Below are positions 25,091-35,508 of a stretch of DNA of 64,000 nt, one piece after another. The DNA is taken from the NCBI RefSeq assembly GCF_004766055.1, contig NZ_SPQR01000005.1:248001-312000 (forward strand). Direction: 5' to 3'. This DNA is from Desulfosporosinus sp. Sb-LF. GTDB taxonomy: Bacteria > Bacillota > Desulfitobacteriia > Desulfitobacteriales > Desulfitobacteriaceae. The first letter of the stretch is position 1. The number at the start of each line of letters is the position of its first letter. Made by a program: the position numbers and the translations under genes. A model generated the notes under the pieces. It was given only the letters and a program-made list of their open reading frames with translations, searched no databases and was not told the origin of the DNA.

Positions 25091-25949
25091 AGTGAATTGC
25101 TTTCTTTTTAAACCTTCCACCCATTACTTCATGCACGCTACTAATCGTGACAAAAGCATTATCATCAATTTCATCAAGAATCGATTTTAACTTAGAGATT
25201 TCTAACCGTGTAACCACGCAATATAGGACACCCTTTGATTCCCCTGTAAATCCACCTTCACCTTGCAGCCGAGTAACACCTCTTCCTAGTCTAGCCATCA
25301 GTACTTCAGCAATCTCTTCATATTTATCCGAAATAATCATGACTTCCTTAGATTCATCTAACCCCTCTACCGTAAGGTCAATGACTTTAAAGGCAATGAA
25401 ATAGGCAACGAGTGAGTACATAGCTCTATCCCATCCAAATACTAAGCCCGCGCTGCTTAGTATAAAGAGGTTAAAAAACATTACTATTTCTCCAATGGAA
25501 AATGCTGTTTTCTTGTCTAGAACTATGGCAATAATTTCTGTCCCATCTAAAGAGCCACCATAACGAATGATTAGCCCCACTCCAATTCCTAGGACAATTC
25601 CGCCGAAAACAGACGCTAAAAATACATCATGAGTAATTCCAGGTACCGGATGTAAAACACTGACCCACATAGACAACATAGCAACCGAAAAAATTGTGGA
25701 GACAGTGAACGATTTTCCAATTTGTAAATATCCAAAGATAAAAAATGGAATGTTGAGAACAAATATGAATAAACCCACAGGCCATTTAGTAAGAAACCCA
25801 GCCATGATGGAAATGCCCACAATTCCACCATCAATCACGTTATTAGGAATTAGAAAAATTTCCAAGCCTATTCCCGCAAGAGCAGACCCCAGGATTAAAA
25901 ATAAAACTCGTTTAACGGTTTTCTCAATCCGTTTCTTTTTGCTAAGCAA
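25089..25949 (-). CDS. YitT-family membrane protein (DUF161 + DUF2179)
   Basis: This 286-residue protein has five or six helices in the N-terminal 190 residues (LILGSALAGIGLEIFLIPNNVIDGGIVG is the family hallmark). A C-terminal DUF2179 cytosolic domain of about 90 residues follows, with GRGVTRLQGEGGFTGESKGVLYCVVTRLE. YitT proteins are conserved in Firmicutes and their transport role is not settled. A TTG start follows AAGAGGTG. It lies between carB and the argFGH block and has its own terminators on both sides, which are copies of one another. It breaks an otherwise continuous arginine region. Confidence 0.92.
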   Translation of the reverse strand: MLSKKKRIEKTVKRVLFLILGSALAGIGLEIFLIPNNVIDGGIVGISIMAGFLTKWPVGLFIFVLNIPFFIFGYLQIGKSFTVSTIFSVAMLSMWVSVLHPVPGITHDVFLASVFGGIVLGIGVGLIIRYGGSLDGTEIIAIVLDKKTAFSIGEIVMFFNLFILSSAGLVFGWDRAMYSLVAYFIAFKVIDLTVEGLDESKEVMIISDKYEEIAEVLMARLGRGVTRLQGEGGFTGESKGVLYCVVTRLEISKLKSILDEIDDNAFVTISSVHEVMGGRFKKKAIH

Positions 25950-26042
25950 TATTCATTCACCTCTTTCCGGTCAAAACATTAGCATTTACCATAACTATAT
26001 GTCGACGATAAACTTCTAATCCGCGCATCATTAATTATGCAC

Positions 26043-26080
26043 AAAATGCCTGCTCGACAAACCGTCCAGCAGGCATTTTT
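26043..26080. terminator. Terminator downstream of carB (copy 2 of a repeated hairpin)
   Basis: GCCTGCT (26048-26054) pairs with AGCAGGC (26068-26074), flanked by AAAAT and ATTTTT. It begins 10 nt beyond the carB stop on the minus strand. The 7-bp stem and half the loop (CGACAAA) are identical to the yitT-side hairpin. Confidence 0.85.
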
Positions 26081-26089
26081 CTTCTCCCC

Positions 26090-29000
26090 TTACAACGCCA
26101 AATACTCCTGCAACGATAGAACCTGGGGCGTAGTCTGACTCCGAATTTCTTGCAAAGCTCGCACGACGGCTTTCGCCGTGTCCATAGACGTAAAGCAGGG
26201 AACCCCATGTTCCGCCGCTAACCTTCTCAGCATATAACCCGTGTGTTCCGGCTTTTTCCCTTTGGTAGGAGTACTGAGAATAAAGGAAAATTCCCGTTGC
26301 CGAATTGCTTCCCGTAGGGCCTCGCTCGATTCGCTCACCTCTTCGACCTCTACACCACACAGAGCCAGGGCCTTGGCCATATCGCCCGTCCCTTTGACTC
26401 CAAACCCCAGCTGTGCTAATTGCCGGGCTAAAGTTATGGCCTCTGGGCGATCTTTTTCTGCCACGGAAACCAGTATATTTCCATCATTCGGAAGGGGAAT
26501 ATGAGAAGACGCAAAGGCCTTCGCTAAAGCGTGCCCAAACTGAGTGTCCATCCCTAGGACTTCGCCCGTTGATTTCATCTCAGGCCCCAAGGATGTTTCG
26601 ACTTTAGTCAACTTTTCGAACGAAAAGACGGGAGCCTTCACGACCACGAACGGTACCTCTGGAGCAAGACCGTGTTTGTAACCCAACTCCTTCAATGTTT
26701 TACCTAGGGCAACTTGAACCGCCAAATTCACTAACGGAATTCCTGTGACTTTGGAGAGAATAGGCACTGTCCGGCTCGCCCTCGGGTTCACTTCCAGCAC
26801 AAACACCTTGCCCCGAACGACGACAAATTGAATATTGATAAGTCCTTTGATGCCAATTCCCTCAGAGATACGGCATGTAATATCCTGAATCTGTTCGATT
26901 TCAGCAGGCGTTAAACTTTGAGGCGGATAGACTGCCAAACTATCCCCCGAGTGAACTCCCGCGCGCTCGATATGCTCCATAATGCCCGGGATCACGGTTA
27001 TTTCACCGTCTGAGACCGCATCCACTTCAACTTCTTTTCCTTCAAGATATCTATCCACCAAAATCGGGTGTTCCGGAGACAGGTGAATAGCCCGTCTTAA
27101 ATAGTCATCAAGTTCACTGAGCGATTCCACCACTTGCATGGCGCGCCCCCCAATGACGTAAGAAGGACGAACGATCACGGGGAATTCGAGTTCCTCCGCA
27201 ATTCCTTTAGCCTGATCAATGGAAGTCACGCTGCGTCCTTCAGATTGAGGAATCCCTAGACGACCTAGGAGCTGAGCAAAGCGTTCCCGATCTTCTGCCA
27301 TATCAATCGCATCAACGGGTGTACCCAAAATTTGCACTCCGGCAAGATTGAGTCTCCCTGCCAAATTAACGGCTGTTTGCCCTCCAAATTGAACTAAAAC
27401 TCCATCCGCTTTTTCCTTATTCAATACATGAAGCACATCTTCGACGGTCAACGGCTCAAAATACAATTTATCCGCAGTATCAAAATCCGTCGAGACTGTT
27501 TCCGGATTATTGTTAATCATAATCGCTTCCACACCCGCTTCTTGCAAAGCCGCAAGGGCATGGACAGAGCAATAATCAAATTCAATTCCTTGCCCGATCC
27601 GGATAGGCCCGGAGCCTAGGACGACGACTTTGGGACCATTACTGATCTCCACCTCATCTTCGTCGTCATAACTAGAATAGTAATAGGGCGTTGCCGAAGC
27701 AAATTCAGCTGCACAGGTATCGACTGTCTTGAAGACCGGAATGATTCCGGCCGCCAAGCGCATGGAACGAACTGCTTCCTCTGAACGCCCAGTGAGCTTG
27801 GCTATCGCTAAATCCGAAAATCCTTGGACTTTAGAAAAACGCAATAACTCAGTGGTTAACTCTCCACTTTGTAACCGTTTTTCGAGGGAAACAAGTTCTT
27901 TGATCTTAGACAAATAGAAGGGATCAATTTGCGTAAGCATTTGTACCTCAAGAATGGTCCAATCCCGTCGAAACGCTTCGGCAATGGCAAAAAAACGTTC
28001 ATGATCCGTTCGAACAAGCTTATCTTCAATCTCCATCTCAGTCCAGCGCCCAGAAGCCGAGATCCGAAGTCCTACACTGCCGATTTCCAAAGAACGCGCC
28101 GCTTTTAACAGTGCGCCTTCTAGAGTCCGTTCCATGGCCATTACCTCTCCGGTCGCTTTCATCTGCGTACCAAGGCGATGATCCGCCGCAGGAAACTTAT
28201 CGAACGGCCAACGAGGGAATTTAACCACTACATAATCAAGAGCTGGTTCAAAACAGGCACTGGTATGCCCTGTGACCGGGTTTGTCAATTCTGGGAGGGT
28301 AAATCCTACCGACAGAAGTGCTGCCATCTTGGCAATGGGATAACCCGTCGCCTTCGAAGCGAGCGCACTGGAACGGCTAACCCGTGGATTCACTTCAATC
28401 ACCACATATTCCCGGCTCGTCGGATTCAAGGCAAATTGCACATTACACCCGCCGTTAACCCCCAAGGCCCGAATAATCTTCAAGGATGACGCCCGCAACA
28501 ACTGATACTCAACATCTGTTAGGGTTTGCGACGGTGCCACCACGATGCTATCCCCAGTATGAATTCCTACGGGATCAATATTTTCCATATTACAAATCGT
28601 GATGCAATTATCCGCATCATCTCGCATGACTTCATACTCGATTTCCTTCCAACCTGCCACACTCCGCTCCACGAGACATTGTCCAATCGGGCTGGACTGC
28701 AATCCTCTCTGTAAAACTTCTTCCAGGTTCCTGGCATTTTTGACAATCCCTCCGCCCGTCCCACCAAGGGTATAAGCTGGCCGAATAATCAACGGAAATC
28801 CCTGCTGATTGGCAAACTCTTCTCCTTCTTCTAGGGTCGTCACGATCACACTTTTCGCCACGGGTTCTCCTAGTGAAAGCATCGTTTCCTTAAACGCATC
28901 GCGATCTTCCGCTTTGTAAATGGTTTCCGCATTACAGCCGATGAGAGCCACGTCATAACGCTTTAAAACCCCAGTGCGCTCCAATTCCATCGCTAAATTA

Positions 29001-29287
29001 AGTCCTGTTTGGCCACCCAAGGTTGGCAGCAATGCATCGGGCCGCTCTTTACTGAGAATCCCCTCTAAAGACTCTGGCAGCAGAGGTTCAAGATAGGTAG
29101 TATTGGCTGTTTTTACATCCGTCATGATGGTTGCCGGATTACTGTTCACCAGGACAACTTCTAAACCCACTTCACGAAGGGCCTTACACGCTTGAGTCCC
29201 GGCATAATCGAATTCTGCGGCTTGCCCAATCACAATCGGACCGGATCCGATGACAAGGATCTTTTTCCACGCCGGGTTAAGAGGCAT
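26090..29287 (-). CDS. carB: Carbamoyl phosphate synthase large subunit CarB
   Basis: This 1065-residue enzyme makes carbamoyl phosphate from bicarbonate, ammonia and two ATP. It has two homologous ATP-grasp halves, each starting with GSGPI-(V/R)-IGQ (about residues 14 and 555). There is an oligomerisation segment in between and a C-terminal MGS-like regulatory domain (about 930-1065). The ATG overlaps the carA stop by 11 nt behind GGAGGGC. The arg-gene setting suggests a role mainly in arginine supply, though pyrimidine synthesis uses the same product. A hairpin terminator follows. Confidence 0.98.
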   Translation of the reverse strand: MPLNPAWKKILVIGSGPIVIGQAAEFDYAGTQACKALREVGLEVVLVNSNPATIMTDVKTANTTYLEPLLPESLEGILSKERPDALLPTLGGQTGLNLAMELERTGVLKRYDVALIGCNAETIYKAEDRDAFKETMLSLGEPVAKSVIVTTLEEGEEFANQQGFPLIIRPAYTLGGTGGGIVKNARNLEEVLQRGLQSSPIGQCLVERSVAGWKEIEYEVMRDDADNCITICNMENIDPVGIHTGDSIVVAPSQTLTDVEYQLLRASSLKIIRALGVNGGCNVQFALNPTSREYVVIEVNPRVSRSSALASKATGYPIAKMAALLSVGFTLPELTNPVTGHTSACFEPALDYVVVKFPRWPFDKFPAADHRLGTQMKATGEVMAMERTLEGALLKAARSLEIGSVGLRISASGRWTEMEIEDKLVRTDHERFFAIAEAFRRDWTILEVQMLTQIDPFYLSKIKELVSLEKRLQSGELTTELLRFSKVQGFSDLAIAKLTGRSEEAVRSMRLAAGIIPVFKTVDTCAAEFASATPYYYSSYDDEDEVEISNGPKVVVLGSGPIRIGQGIEFDYCSVHALAALQEAGVEAIMINNNPETVSTDFDTADKLYFEPLTVEDVLHVLNKEKADGVLVQFGGQTAVNLAGRLNLAGVQILGTPVDAIDMAEDRERFAQLLGRLGIPQSEGRSVTSIDQAKGIAEELEFPVIVRPSYVIGGRAMQVVESLSELDDYLRRAIHLSPEHPILVDRYLEGKEVEVDAVSDGEITVIPGIMEHIERAGVHSGDSLAVYPPQSLTPAEIEQIQDITCRISEGIGIKGLINIQFVVVRGKVFVLEVNPRASRTVPILSKVTGIPLVNLAVQVALGKTLKELGYKHGLAPEVPFVVVKAPVFSFEKLTKVETSLGPEMKSTGEVLGMDTQFGHALAKAFASSHIPLPNDGNILVSVAEKDRPEAITLARQLAQLGFGVKGTGDMAKALALCGVEVEEVSESSEALREAIRQREFSFILSTPTKGKKPEHTGYMLRRLAAEHGVPCFTSMDTAKAVVRALQEIRSQTTPQVLSLQEYLAL

Positions 29288-30455
29288 GATGCGCCCTCCA
29301 TTTCTGCATTAATTGCGCGAACTCATCAAAGAGATAAAGGGATTCACTCGGTCCTGGTCCGGCTTCCGGATGATACTGAACTGAGAAGACAGGCAAATCT
29401 CGATGTTTTACCCCTTCCACACTTTGATCGTTGAGATTACGATGAGTTATATATAAAGGAGTTTGCTCCAGACTTTCCTCAGCAATAGCATACCCGTGGT
29501 TTTGCGAGGTGATCGTCACTCGTTTTGATTCTAGGTCTTGGACCGGTTGGTTTCCACCCCGATGCCCAAACTTCATCTTATACGTGTCCCCCCCTAAAGC
29601 GAGTGACAAGAGTTGATGTCCTAGACATATTCCGAAAATAGGGCGTTTCCCTATTAGGCTACGGATCGTCTCAATCCCCACAGCCACTTCCTTAGGATCT
29701 CCCGGCCCATTCGACAGAAAGACGCCATCCGAATCAAGGGCTAAAATTTGCTCTGCAGATGTGGTATGGGGAACGACCGTCAGATCAAAACCACTCTCTT
29801 GCATGGCATGTAAAATATTTCTCTTGATCCCGAAATCCATCACAACAACATGAAACGTTTTCTTCTCGGTTTGATCAGACGATGAAGGTTCAGCCGGTGG
29901 AGTATTTGCGGTGTTTGCAACTACTGCTGCGATTTTATCACGTACAGCGGGTAAAGCAGGTAAGGTATAAATTTCCGCGGTACTAACTTTTGCCACAACA
30001 TCGGCTGGCACAAGCCACGCCTTCAACCTTGGAACCCACTCACCCAAGTGCTCAATCTCAGTTGTAATCACTCCGCGTAAAACTCCATGTTCTCGAATGA
30101 TCCGCGTTAAAGCACGGGTATCTATCCCTTTAATCCCCACAACCCCCGATTGCGCCAACGTCCTGGAAAGGTTCTTCTCCATCTGCCAGTGACTGGGATT
30201 TCGGGCCGCTTCTTTCACAATAAATCCCTGAACCTGAACCTTCTCCGATTGGTCATCCAGCCTATTTATTCCGTAATTTCCTACGAGTGGATAGGTCATA
30301 CATACCATTTGCCCCGCATAAGAGGGATCGGTTAACACTTCTTGATAACCTGTCATCCCCGTGTTAAAGACGACTTCTCCCAAAGCCTCCCCAGTTGCCC
30401 CAAAGGACTCTCCCATAAAAATCTTACCAGTCTCAAGTACGAGTGCTGCTTTCAT
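29277..30455 (-). CDS. carA: Carbamoyl phosphate synthase small subunit CarA
   Basis: This 392-residue glutaminase subunit releases ammonia from glutamine for CarB. The N-terminal CPSase_sm domain ([32 protein letters not shown]) spans about 1-150. The class I glutamine amidotransferase domain has the nucleophile in [13 protein letters not shown] and the His/Glu pair in [11 protein letters not shown] linker of about 25 residues around 190-215 is rich in Pro/Ser/Thr. The start follows GGAGGG, and the stop overlaps carB. It follows argD by about 107 nt in the same direction. Confidence 0.98.
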   Translation of the reverse strand: MKAALVLETGKIFMGESFGATGEALGEVVFNTGMTGYQEVLTDPSYAGQMVCMTYPLVGNYGINRLDDQSEKVQVQGFIVKEAARNPSHWQMEKNLSRTLAQSGVVGIKGIDTRALTRIIREHGVLRGVITTEIEHLGEWVPRLKAWLVPADVVAKVSTAEIYTLPALPAVRDKIAAVVANTANTPPAEPSSSDQTEKKTFHVVVMDFGIKRNILHAMQESGFDLTVVPHTTSAEQILALDSDGVFLSNGPGDPKEVAVGIETIRSLIGKRPIFGICLGHQLLSLALGGDTYKMKFGHRGGNQPVQDLESKRVTITSQNHGYAIAEESLEQTPLYITHRNLNDQSVEGVKHRDLPVFSVQYHPEAGPGPSESLYLFDEFAQLMQKWRAHHAS

Positions 30456-30562
30456 TCCAACCCTCCTCGGGAAAAATCAATCGTCATTTTTATAGTCCTC
30501 TACTACTTCTAGATTTAGTTACCTAGCTAACGCCGTCTAGTATCTGACTTCCGACCTCTGAA

Positions 30563-31771
30563 TTACTTCCAAATCGCCTCGAAGACTTCATCCAGAATCC
30601 CCAAGGCCTTATCCATTTCTGGTTTCTCAACAATAAGGGGAGGAAGGAAACGCAAGATCTTACCGCCAACACAATTAATCAAAAGTCCATCTTTGAGGCA
30701 AGCCTCGACAATCTCCGGCCCCAGCTTAGAAACAGGCCATCCTAAGATAAACCCTTTTCCTCGGACAGGGCCACCCGTTTGATATTTCTGGGCTAGTTGT
30801 TCAAGGCCCTTTTGGAAATACGCCGAACGCTCCTGAACCCCTTCTAAGAATCCATCGGCAAGCATTACATCTAATACAGTGCACCCTGTCGCTGTAGCCA
30901 GTGGGTTCCCCCCAAACGTTGAAGCATGATCGCCAGGTTGAAAGGCCCGGGCTACTTCATCAGTCGCCAGCATCGCACCTATTGGCACCCCACCACCCAA
31001 GGCTTTAGCTAAGGTCATGATATCTGGAGTTACACCGCTCCATTCATAGGCAAAGAGCTTTCCGGTCCTCCCAACACCGCACTGAACCTCATCGAAAATT
31101 AACAAGGCCCCATATTGGTCACACAGCGCACGCGCTTCCTGGAGAAACTCTATTGATGCGGGGATTACGCCCCCTTCACCCTGAATAGGTTCGATAAAAA
31201 TCGCTGCCGTAGTTTCACCGATCTTAGACCTTAGACCCTCGATATCATTTAAGGCTGTATATGAGAACCCTACCGGAAGCGGATCATACCCTTCTTGGTA
31301 TTTTGTTTGCCCGGTCAGCGTGAGGGTTGCCAAAGTCCGCCCGTGAAATGAGTTTTCAAGGGTAACCACTTCGTATTTATGCGCCCCGAATTTTTTCCTA
31401 GCATATTTCCGCGCAAGTTTAAAGGCGGATTCATTCGCCTCTGCTCCACTGTTGCAAAAAAACACTTTATCCGCAAATGAATGCCTCACCAAGCGCTCTG
31501 CCAAAGCGACTTGATTCGCTATCCAGTAAATATTTGATGTGTGCAATAGTTCTTTAGCCTGTTCTTGAACAGCATGAACAATTGCCGGATGGCTATGCCC
31601 CAGCGAGTTTACCGCTAGTCCTGTCACAAAATCCAAATATCGTTTTCCCTCTGGATCCCATACCCATGCACCCTCCCCTTTGACAATCGTCATTGGTAGG
31701 CGCCCATATGTATTCATTACCACATTTTTCCCACGCTCAACGATTGCTTCGGTTGATAAGCCTTCCAACAT
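30563..31771 (-). CDS. argD: Acetylornithine aminotransferase ArgD
   Basis: This PLP enzyme of about 402 residues interconverts N-acetylglutamate semialdehyde and N-acetylornithine. It shows the fold-type I motifs NSGAEANESAFKLARK, FHGRTLATLTLTGQ, LIFDEVQCGVGRTG and the Schiff-base Lys in LAKALGGGVPIGAM. The frame opens at 31789. I prefer the ATG at 31771 because GGGG-UAUAGAG precedes it, whereas the first ATG has nothing. It follows argB by a few bases and precedes carA. Confidence 0.96.
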   Translation of the reverse strand: MLEGLSTEAIVERGKNVVMNTYGRLPMTIVKGEGAWVWDPEGKRYLDFVTGLAVNSLGHSHPAIVHAVQEQAKELLHTSNIYWIANQVALAERLVRHSFADKVFFCNSGAEANESAFKLARKYARKKFGAHKYEVVTLENSFHGRTLATLTLTGQTKYQEGYDPLPVGFSYTALNDIEGLRSKIGETTAAIFIEPIQGEGGVIPASIEFLQEARALCDQYGALLIFDEVQCGVGRTGKLFAYEWSGVTPDIMTLAKALGGGVPIGAMLATDEVARAFQPGDHASTFGGNPLATATGCTVLDVMLADGFLEGVQERSAYFQKGLEQLAQKYQTGGPVRGKGFILGWPVSKLGPEIVEACLKDGLLINCVGGKILRFLPPLIVEKPEMDKALGILDEVFEAIWK

Positions 31772-31795
31772 CTCTATACCCCATTTCAATACTTT

Positions 31796-32692
31796 TTAGC
31801 TTCGGAACATCGTACCAATTCCGCCATCTGTGAACAATTCTAATAAAATAGCGTGGCTTAAACGCCCGTCAAGGATATGGACACTTCCCACTCCATTTTC
31901 TAAGGCTGAGACCGCACACTCTACTTTAGGTAGCATTCCACCACTTAAAACCCCTTGGCCCACCAGTTGATCGACTTCTCCTCTGGAAATCGTCGAAATA
32001 AGAGAGTCCTTATCTGAAACATCACGCAGGATTCCACTCACATCGGTCAACAGTAACAATTTGTCTGCTCGAAGAGCCTCTGCTATCTTTCCTGCAGCGG
32101 TATCGGCATTGACGTTGTAGGTTTCTCCCTCTTCTCCGCTGGCCACGGGTGAGATGACTGGGATATAGCCCTGTCCGAGTAAGGTTTCTAAAATATCAGG
32201 GGTAACACTCTGGATTTCCCCGACATACCCCAAATCGACCTCTTCCATTTCGCCTTGACTATTAGGCATCTGCATAGGTTTCTTTCCAGCTATGAGTAGT
32301 TGTGCATCTTTACCAGACAAACCGACAGCCTTCCCGCCAAAACGATTGAGAAGAGAGACCATCTCCGTATTTAATTTCCCTAACAAAACCATTTGAGCAA
32401 TCTCCATGGTTTGCGCATCAGTCACTCTCAAACCTCTCACAAACTGACTTTCGATCCCCACCTTCTTCAACATAGAGTTGATTTCCGGTCCCCCTCCATG
32501 CACCAATACGGGACGAATTCCTACGGAATGCAAAAGCAGCACATCCATAATGACGGATTCCTTTAAAACAGGGTCTACCATTGCATGCCCGCCATACTTG
32601 ATGACTACGGTTTTCCCCGAAAATTTCTGAATATATGGAAGGGCTTCCACTAAAACTTTCGCTTTACTTAATCCTTGTTCCATAGGGGTCAT
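31796..32692 (-). CDS. argB: Acetylglutamate kinase ArgB
   Basis: This 298-residue amino-acid kinase phosphorylates N-acetylglutamate, the usual control point of arginine synthesis. [19 protein letters not shown] and ITDVSGIL-like [10 protein letters not shown] mark the nucleotide and substrate sites. The N-terminal extension of about 20 residues before the kinase core is the type linked to arginine feedback inhibition in other species; that is family knowledge and is not shown here. The ATG follows GGAGGTGAAG. There are 196 nt between argJ and this gene, without recognised sites. Confidence 0.97.
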   Translation of the reverse strand: MTPMEQGLSKAKVLVEALPYIQKFSGKTVVIKYGGHAMVDPVLKESVIMDVLLLHSVGIRPVLVHGGGPEINSMLKKVGIESQFVRGLRVTDAQTMEIAQMVLLGKLNTEMVSLLNRFGGKAVGLSGKDAQLLIAGKKPMQMPNSQGEMEEVDLGYVGEIQSVTPDILETLLGQGYIPVISPVASGEEGETYNVNADTAAGKIAEALRADKLLLLTDVSGILRDVSDKDSLISTISRGEVDQLVGQGVLSGGMLPKVECAVSALENGVGSVHILDGRLSHAILLELFTDGGIGTMFRS

Positions 32693-32888
32693 ATCTTCAC
32701 CTCCAACTTCAACCCTTTGAGACTTCCACGACGTGTAGCATGTAACGTTATCTAGCGATTTATGATTTAATAACTAACGTGTAGTTTGAGAAGATGTATC
32801 TTGGCTGAAACTAATACCCGTGTGACTAAACTTATTTCTTACATTTATCACTTAATTATCAATAACTTGCAGCTTTTAACTTTCGTGA

Positions 32889-34148
32889 TCAAGTTCTGTA
32901 ACTCCCATTGATTGTGACATACTCGTGAGTGAGATCGCATCCCCAGGCTGTTGCCTGTTCTTCACCAGAGTTAAGGTTCAGACTGATCTTCACTTCATTC
33001 GCGCTTAGAATCTCTTTAGCCTGCTCTTCTGAAAAACTGACACCTTTTCCCGCTTGAGCAACGATAATATCTCCCAGAAAGACATCGACTTTGTTCGGAT
33101 CAAACTCTGCTCCAGAGTACCCTGCCGCCGTCAAAATCCGTCCCCAGTTGGCATCCTCTCCGAATAGGGCTGCTTTAACCAAGCTAGAACCACAAATACT
33201 ACGCGCAATCATACGAGCATCGCCTTTTGTTTTAGCTCCCGATACTGTTACTTCCATATACTTGCTGGCTCCTTCTCCATCTCGAGCAATATCCTGAGCC
33301 AACTGAATACAGATCGCTTTCACCATTTTTTCAAATTTTACCCAATCTTCTCCGCTCGGAGCTACTCCGGAAGCCCCATTTGCCAGAATAAGGACCATAT
33401 CATTCGTGCTCGTATCCCCATCGACGGTGACCATATTGAAACTCCCATCGACCGCCTCCCGCAAGATCCGCTGTAATTCTTCAGCCTGAATACTCGCATC
33501 CGTCGTCAGAAAACCCAACATTGTCCCCATATTCGGATGAATCATTCCAGATCCTTTCGCGATAGCTCCAATATGAATCACGCCTCCCTGAGAACAGGGA
33601 AGCTCATAGGCATATTCTTTTACCCTTGTATCAGTTGTCATAATCGCGAGTGCTGCACGATGAGCCCCTTCAGTTGCAGTCTCGTTTTGCCCACGAATCC
33701 CCTTTACTACGTCTCCAAGGAGCTCTGCACTTGCCGCTCGAATACCATTTAAAACTCGCTCAACTGGCATTTCGACTCCAATTACGCCAGTTGAAGCCAC
33801 AAGCACATCCTCAGGTGGAACTGCCAGAAACATAGCGGCAGTTTGAGTCATTGCTAACGCTGCTTGGTCCCCGAATTCTCCGACACAAGCATTAGCATTG
33901 CCACTGTTGATTACAATCGCTTGGGCCAAACCGTTATTCAGATGACGTTGCGTTAAATACAACGGGTGTGCTTTAACCAGGTTTCGAGTGTAGACACCGG
34001 CGGCTTGCGCTTGTACCTCTGAAAAAATTAAGGCCACATCATATTTATTTTCATACTTTATTCCCGCTTGGACGCCGACAGCATGAAACCCTTTAGGGGC
34101 TGCTACACCACCATTGATTAATTTCCAAGCCTTTTCAGCATTATTCAC
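32889..34148 (-). CDS. argJ: Bifunctional ornithine acetyltransferase/N-acetylglutamate synthase ArgJ
   Basis: This 419-residue Ntn-type enzyme transfers acetyl from N-acetylornithine to glutamate, closing the acetyl cycle and replacing ArgE. Self-cleavage would occur before Thr in AIMTTDTRVK, the conserved site. An N-terminal GVQAGIKYENKYDVALI and a C-terminal CDLTHEYVTINGSYRT complete the family pattern. The start is a GTG at 34148 behind AAGGAGAG. It lies between argC and argB. Whether it also accepts acetyl-CoA cannot be told by eye. Confidence 0.97.
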   Translation of the reverse strand: MNNAEKAWKLINGGVAAPKGFHAVGVQAGIKYENKYDVALIFSEVQAQAAGVYTRNLVKAHPLYLTQRHLNNGLAQAIVINSGNANACVGEFGDQAALAMTQTAAMFLAVPPEDVLVASTGVIGVEMPVERVLNGIRAASAELLGDVVKGIRGQNETATEGAHRAALAIMTTDTRVKEYAYELPCSQGGVIHIGAIAKGSGMIHPNMGTMLGFLTTDASIQAEELQRILREAVDGSFNMVTVDGDTSTNDMVLILANGASGVAPSGEDWVKFEKMVKAICIQLAQDIARDGEGASKYMEVTVSGAKTKGDARMIARSICGSSLVKAALFGEDANWGRILTAAGYSGAEFDPNKVDVFLGDIIVAQAGKGVSFSEEQAKEILSANEVKISLNLNSGEEQATAWGCDLTHEYVTINGSYRT

Positions 34149-34281
34149 TAACTTACACTCTCCTTCATAGACCTTTCTTAAAAAGCATTCGTCCCATAAA
34201 GCAGAAATCGTGACTCTAAAAACTTACACGCCTCCAGATTCTCAATTTCTTTTGGCTAAATTGCTTTAATACGTGAGACCG

Positions 34282-35307
34282 TTAAGGCCAAAGGGCGGTC
34301 CCTTGAAGTCCCTGACCTTCAGGCCAACCCATGATTAGATTCATATTTTGAACAGCCTGTCCTGCAGCACCTTTAATTAGATTATCAATGGTTGCTACGA
34401 TGACAGCATTACCCGTTCTATGATCGAGTGTCAATTGCAGGAAAGCATGGTTGCTTCCACTGGAAAATTTCGTCTGTGGCCAAGTGCCCTGTGGCAAAAG
34501 ATGAATGAATTCTTCCTGTCCATACTGTTCCTGCCAGCACTGGCGAAGGTCTTCCTCTTGGACTCCTTCCTGAACCGCGGCATAAATCGTGATCAACATT
34601 CCCCGCGTCATAGGGACTAAATGCGGAGTAAAATTAACGGTTAGTGGCTTACCTGCAGCGCGAGAGAGCTCTTGTTCTATCTCGGGGGTATGACGATGAT
34701 TTGCCACCCCATAAGCCTTAAAATTCTCATTGACCTCAGCATAATGGTTACCCAGAGATATCCCTCTCCCAGCCCCTGATACACCAGATTTAGCGTCAAT
34801 TACCAGGTATCCTGTTTGAAGCAACTCTTTGCGAAGCAAAGGGACTGACGCTAATAAGCTAGCCGTAGGATAACAACCTGGATTGGCTATTAAGGATTTT
34901 CCTCGAATTTGCTCACGATATAACTCAGGTAGACCGTATACAGCCTCCTTAAGGAGCTCTGTTGCCGGATGCTTAATTTTATACCATTCCTCATAAACCT
35001 GCGCTGAATTCAGCCGAAAGTCTGCTCCTAAATCAATGACCTTTATTTTGCGCGCCAAGAATGCACCTGTTCTTTCAGCTGTCAAACCATGAGGAAGAGC
35101 ACAGAAAAGCACATCCAAGTCCGGCACGTTTTCATCCTCTAAAATTCCCACATTTTGACCCAGCCAATGTGGATAGACCACGTCATACTCTTTTCCAGCG
35201 ACGCTGGACGAAGCAAGATACATCTCGCTCACTTCTTCATGTCTATGCAACAACCGCACCAATTCCTGCCCTGCATATCCTGTTGCCCCGAGAACTCCGA
35301 CTTTCAT
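34282..35307 (-). CDS. argC: N-acetyl-gamma-glutamyl-phosphate reductase ArgC
   Basis: This 341-residue NADPH-dependent reductase makes N-acetylglutamate semialdehyde. The N-terminal Rossmann motif is GVLGATGYAGQELVRLL. The catalytic Cys is in NPGCYPTA, and GVSGAGRG and HRHTPEIEQEL follow. AAGGAGG is 8 nt before the ATG. It is first in argC-argJ-argB-argD-carA-carB and is driven by a promoter overlapped by an ArgR-like box at 35345-35374. Confidence 0.97.
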   Translation of the reverse strand: MKVGVLGATGYAGQELVRLLHRHEEVSEMYLASSSVAGKEYDVVYPHWLGQNVGILEDENVPDLDVLFCALPHGLTAERTGAFLARKIKVIDLGADFRLNSAQVYEEWYKIKHPATELLKEAVYGLPELYREQIRGKSLIANPGCYPTASLLASVPLLRKELLQTGYLVIDAKSGVSGAGRGISLGNHYAEVNENFKAYGVANHRHTPEIEQELSRAAGKPLTVNFTPHLVPMTRGMLITIYAAVQEGVQEEDLRQCWQEQYGQEEFIHLLPQGTWPQTKFSSGSNHAFLQLTLDHRTGNAVIVATIDNLIKGAAGQAVQNMNLIMGWPEGQGLQGTALWP

Positions 35308-35344
35308 ATCTTGCCCTCCTTATCTGGTTTAGCTTATTTTTATA

Positions 35345-35374
35345 ATTATACATATATACGTATAAAAATTCAAT
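35345..35374 (-). promoter_or_regulatory. argC promoter with ArgR-like box
   Basis: On the minus strand TTGAAT (complement of 35368-35373), 17 nt and TATAAT (complement of 35345-35350). The box TTGAATTTTTATACGT over -35 matches the Bacillus-type ARG box (TTGAATTTTTATTCAT) at 14 of 16 positions. The architecture is the same as at argF. Confidence 0.7.
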
Positions 35375-35384
35375 CCTCTATAAC

Positions 35385-35408
35385 AAAAAAGAGGGATTCG
35401 CTCCCTCT
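35385..35408 (-). terminator. Terminator of the amidohydrolase gene
   Basis: AGAGGGA (35390-35396) pairs with TCCCTCT (35402-35408). Six U follow on the minus strand. It lies about 100 nt after the stop and just ahead of the argC promoter. Confidence 0.88.
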
Positions 35409-35508
35409 AGTATGACAAATTATTTTAACCTAAAAAACAACCTATAATACAACCTACAATACAATCAATTTCTAAATATCCGTCGATACAAAATCTAAAT
35501 TACTATTT

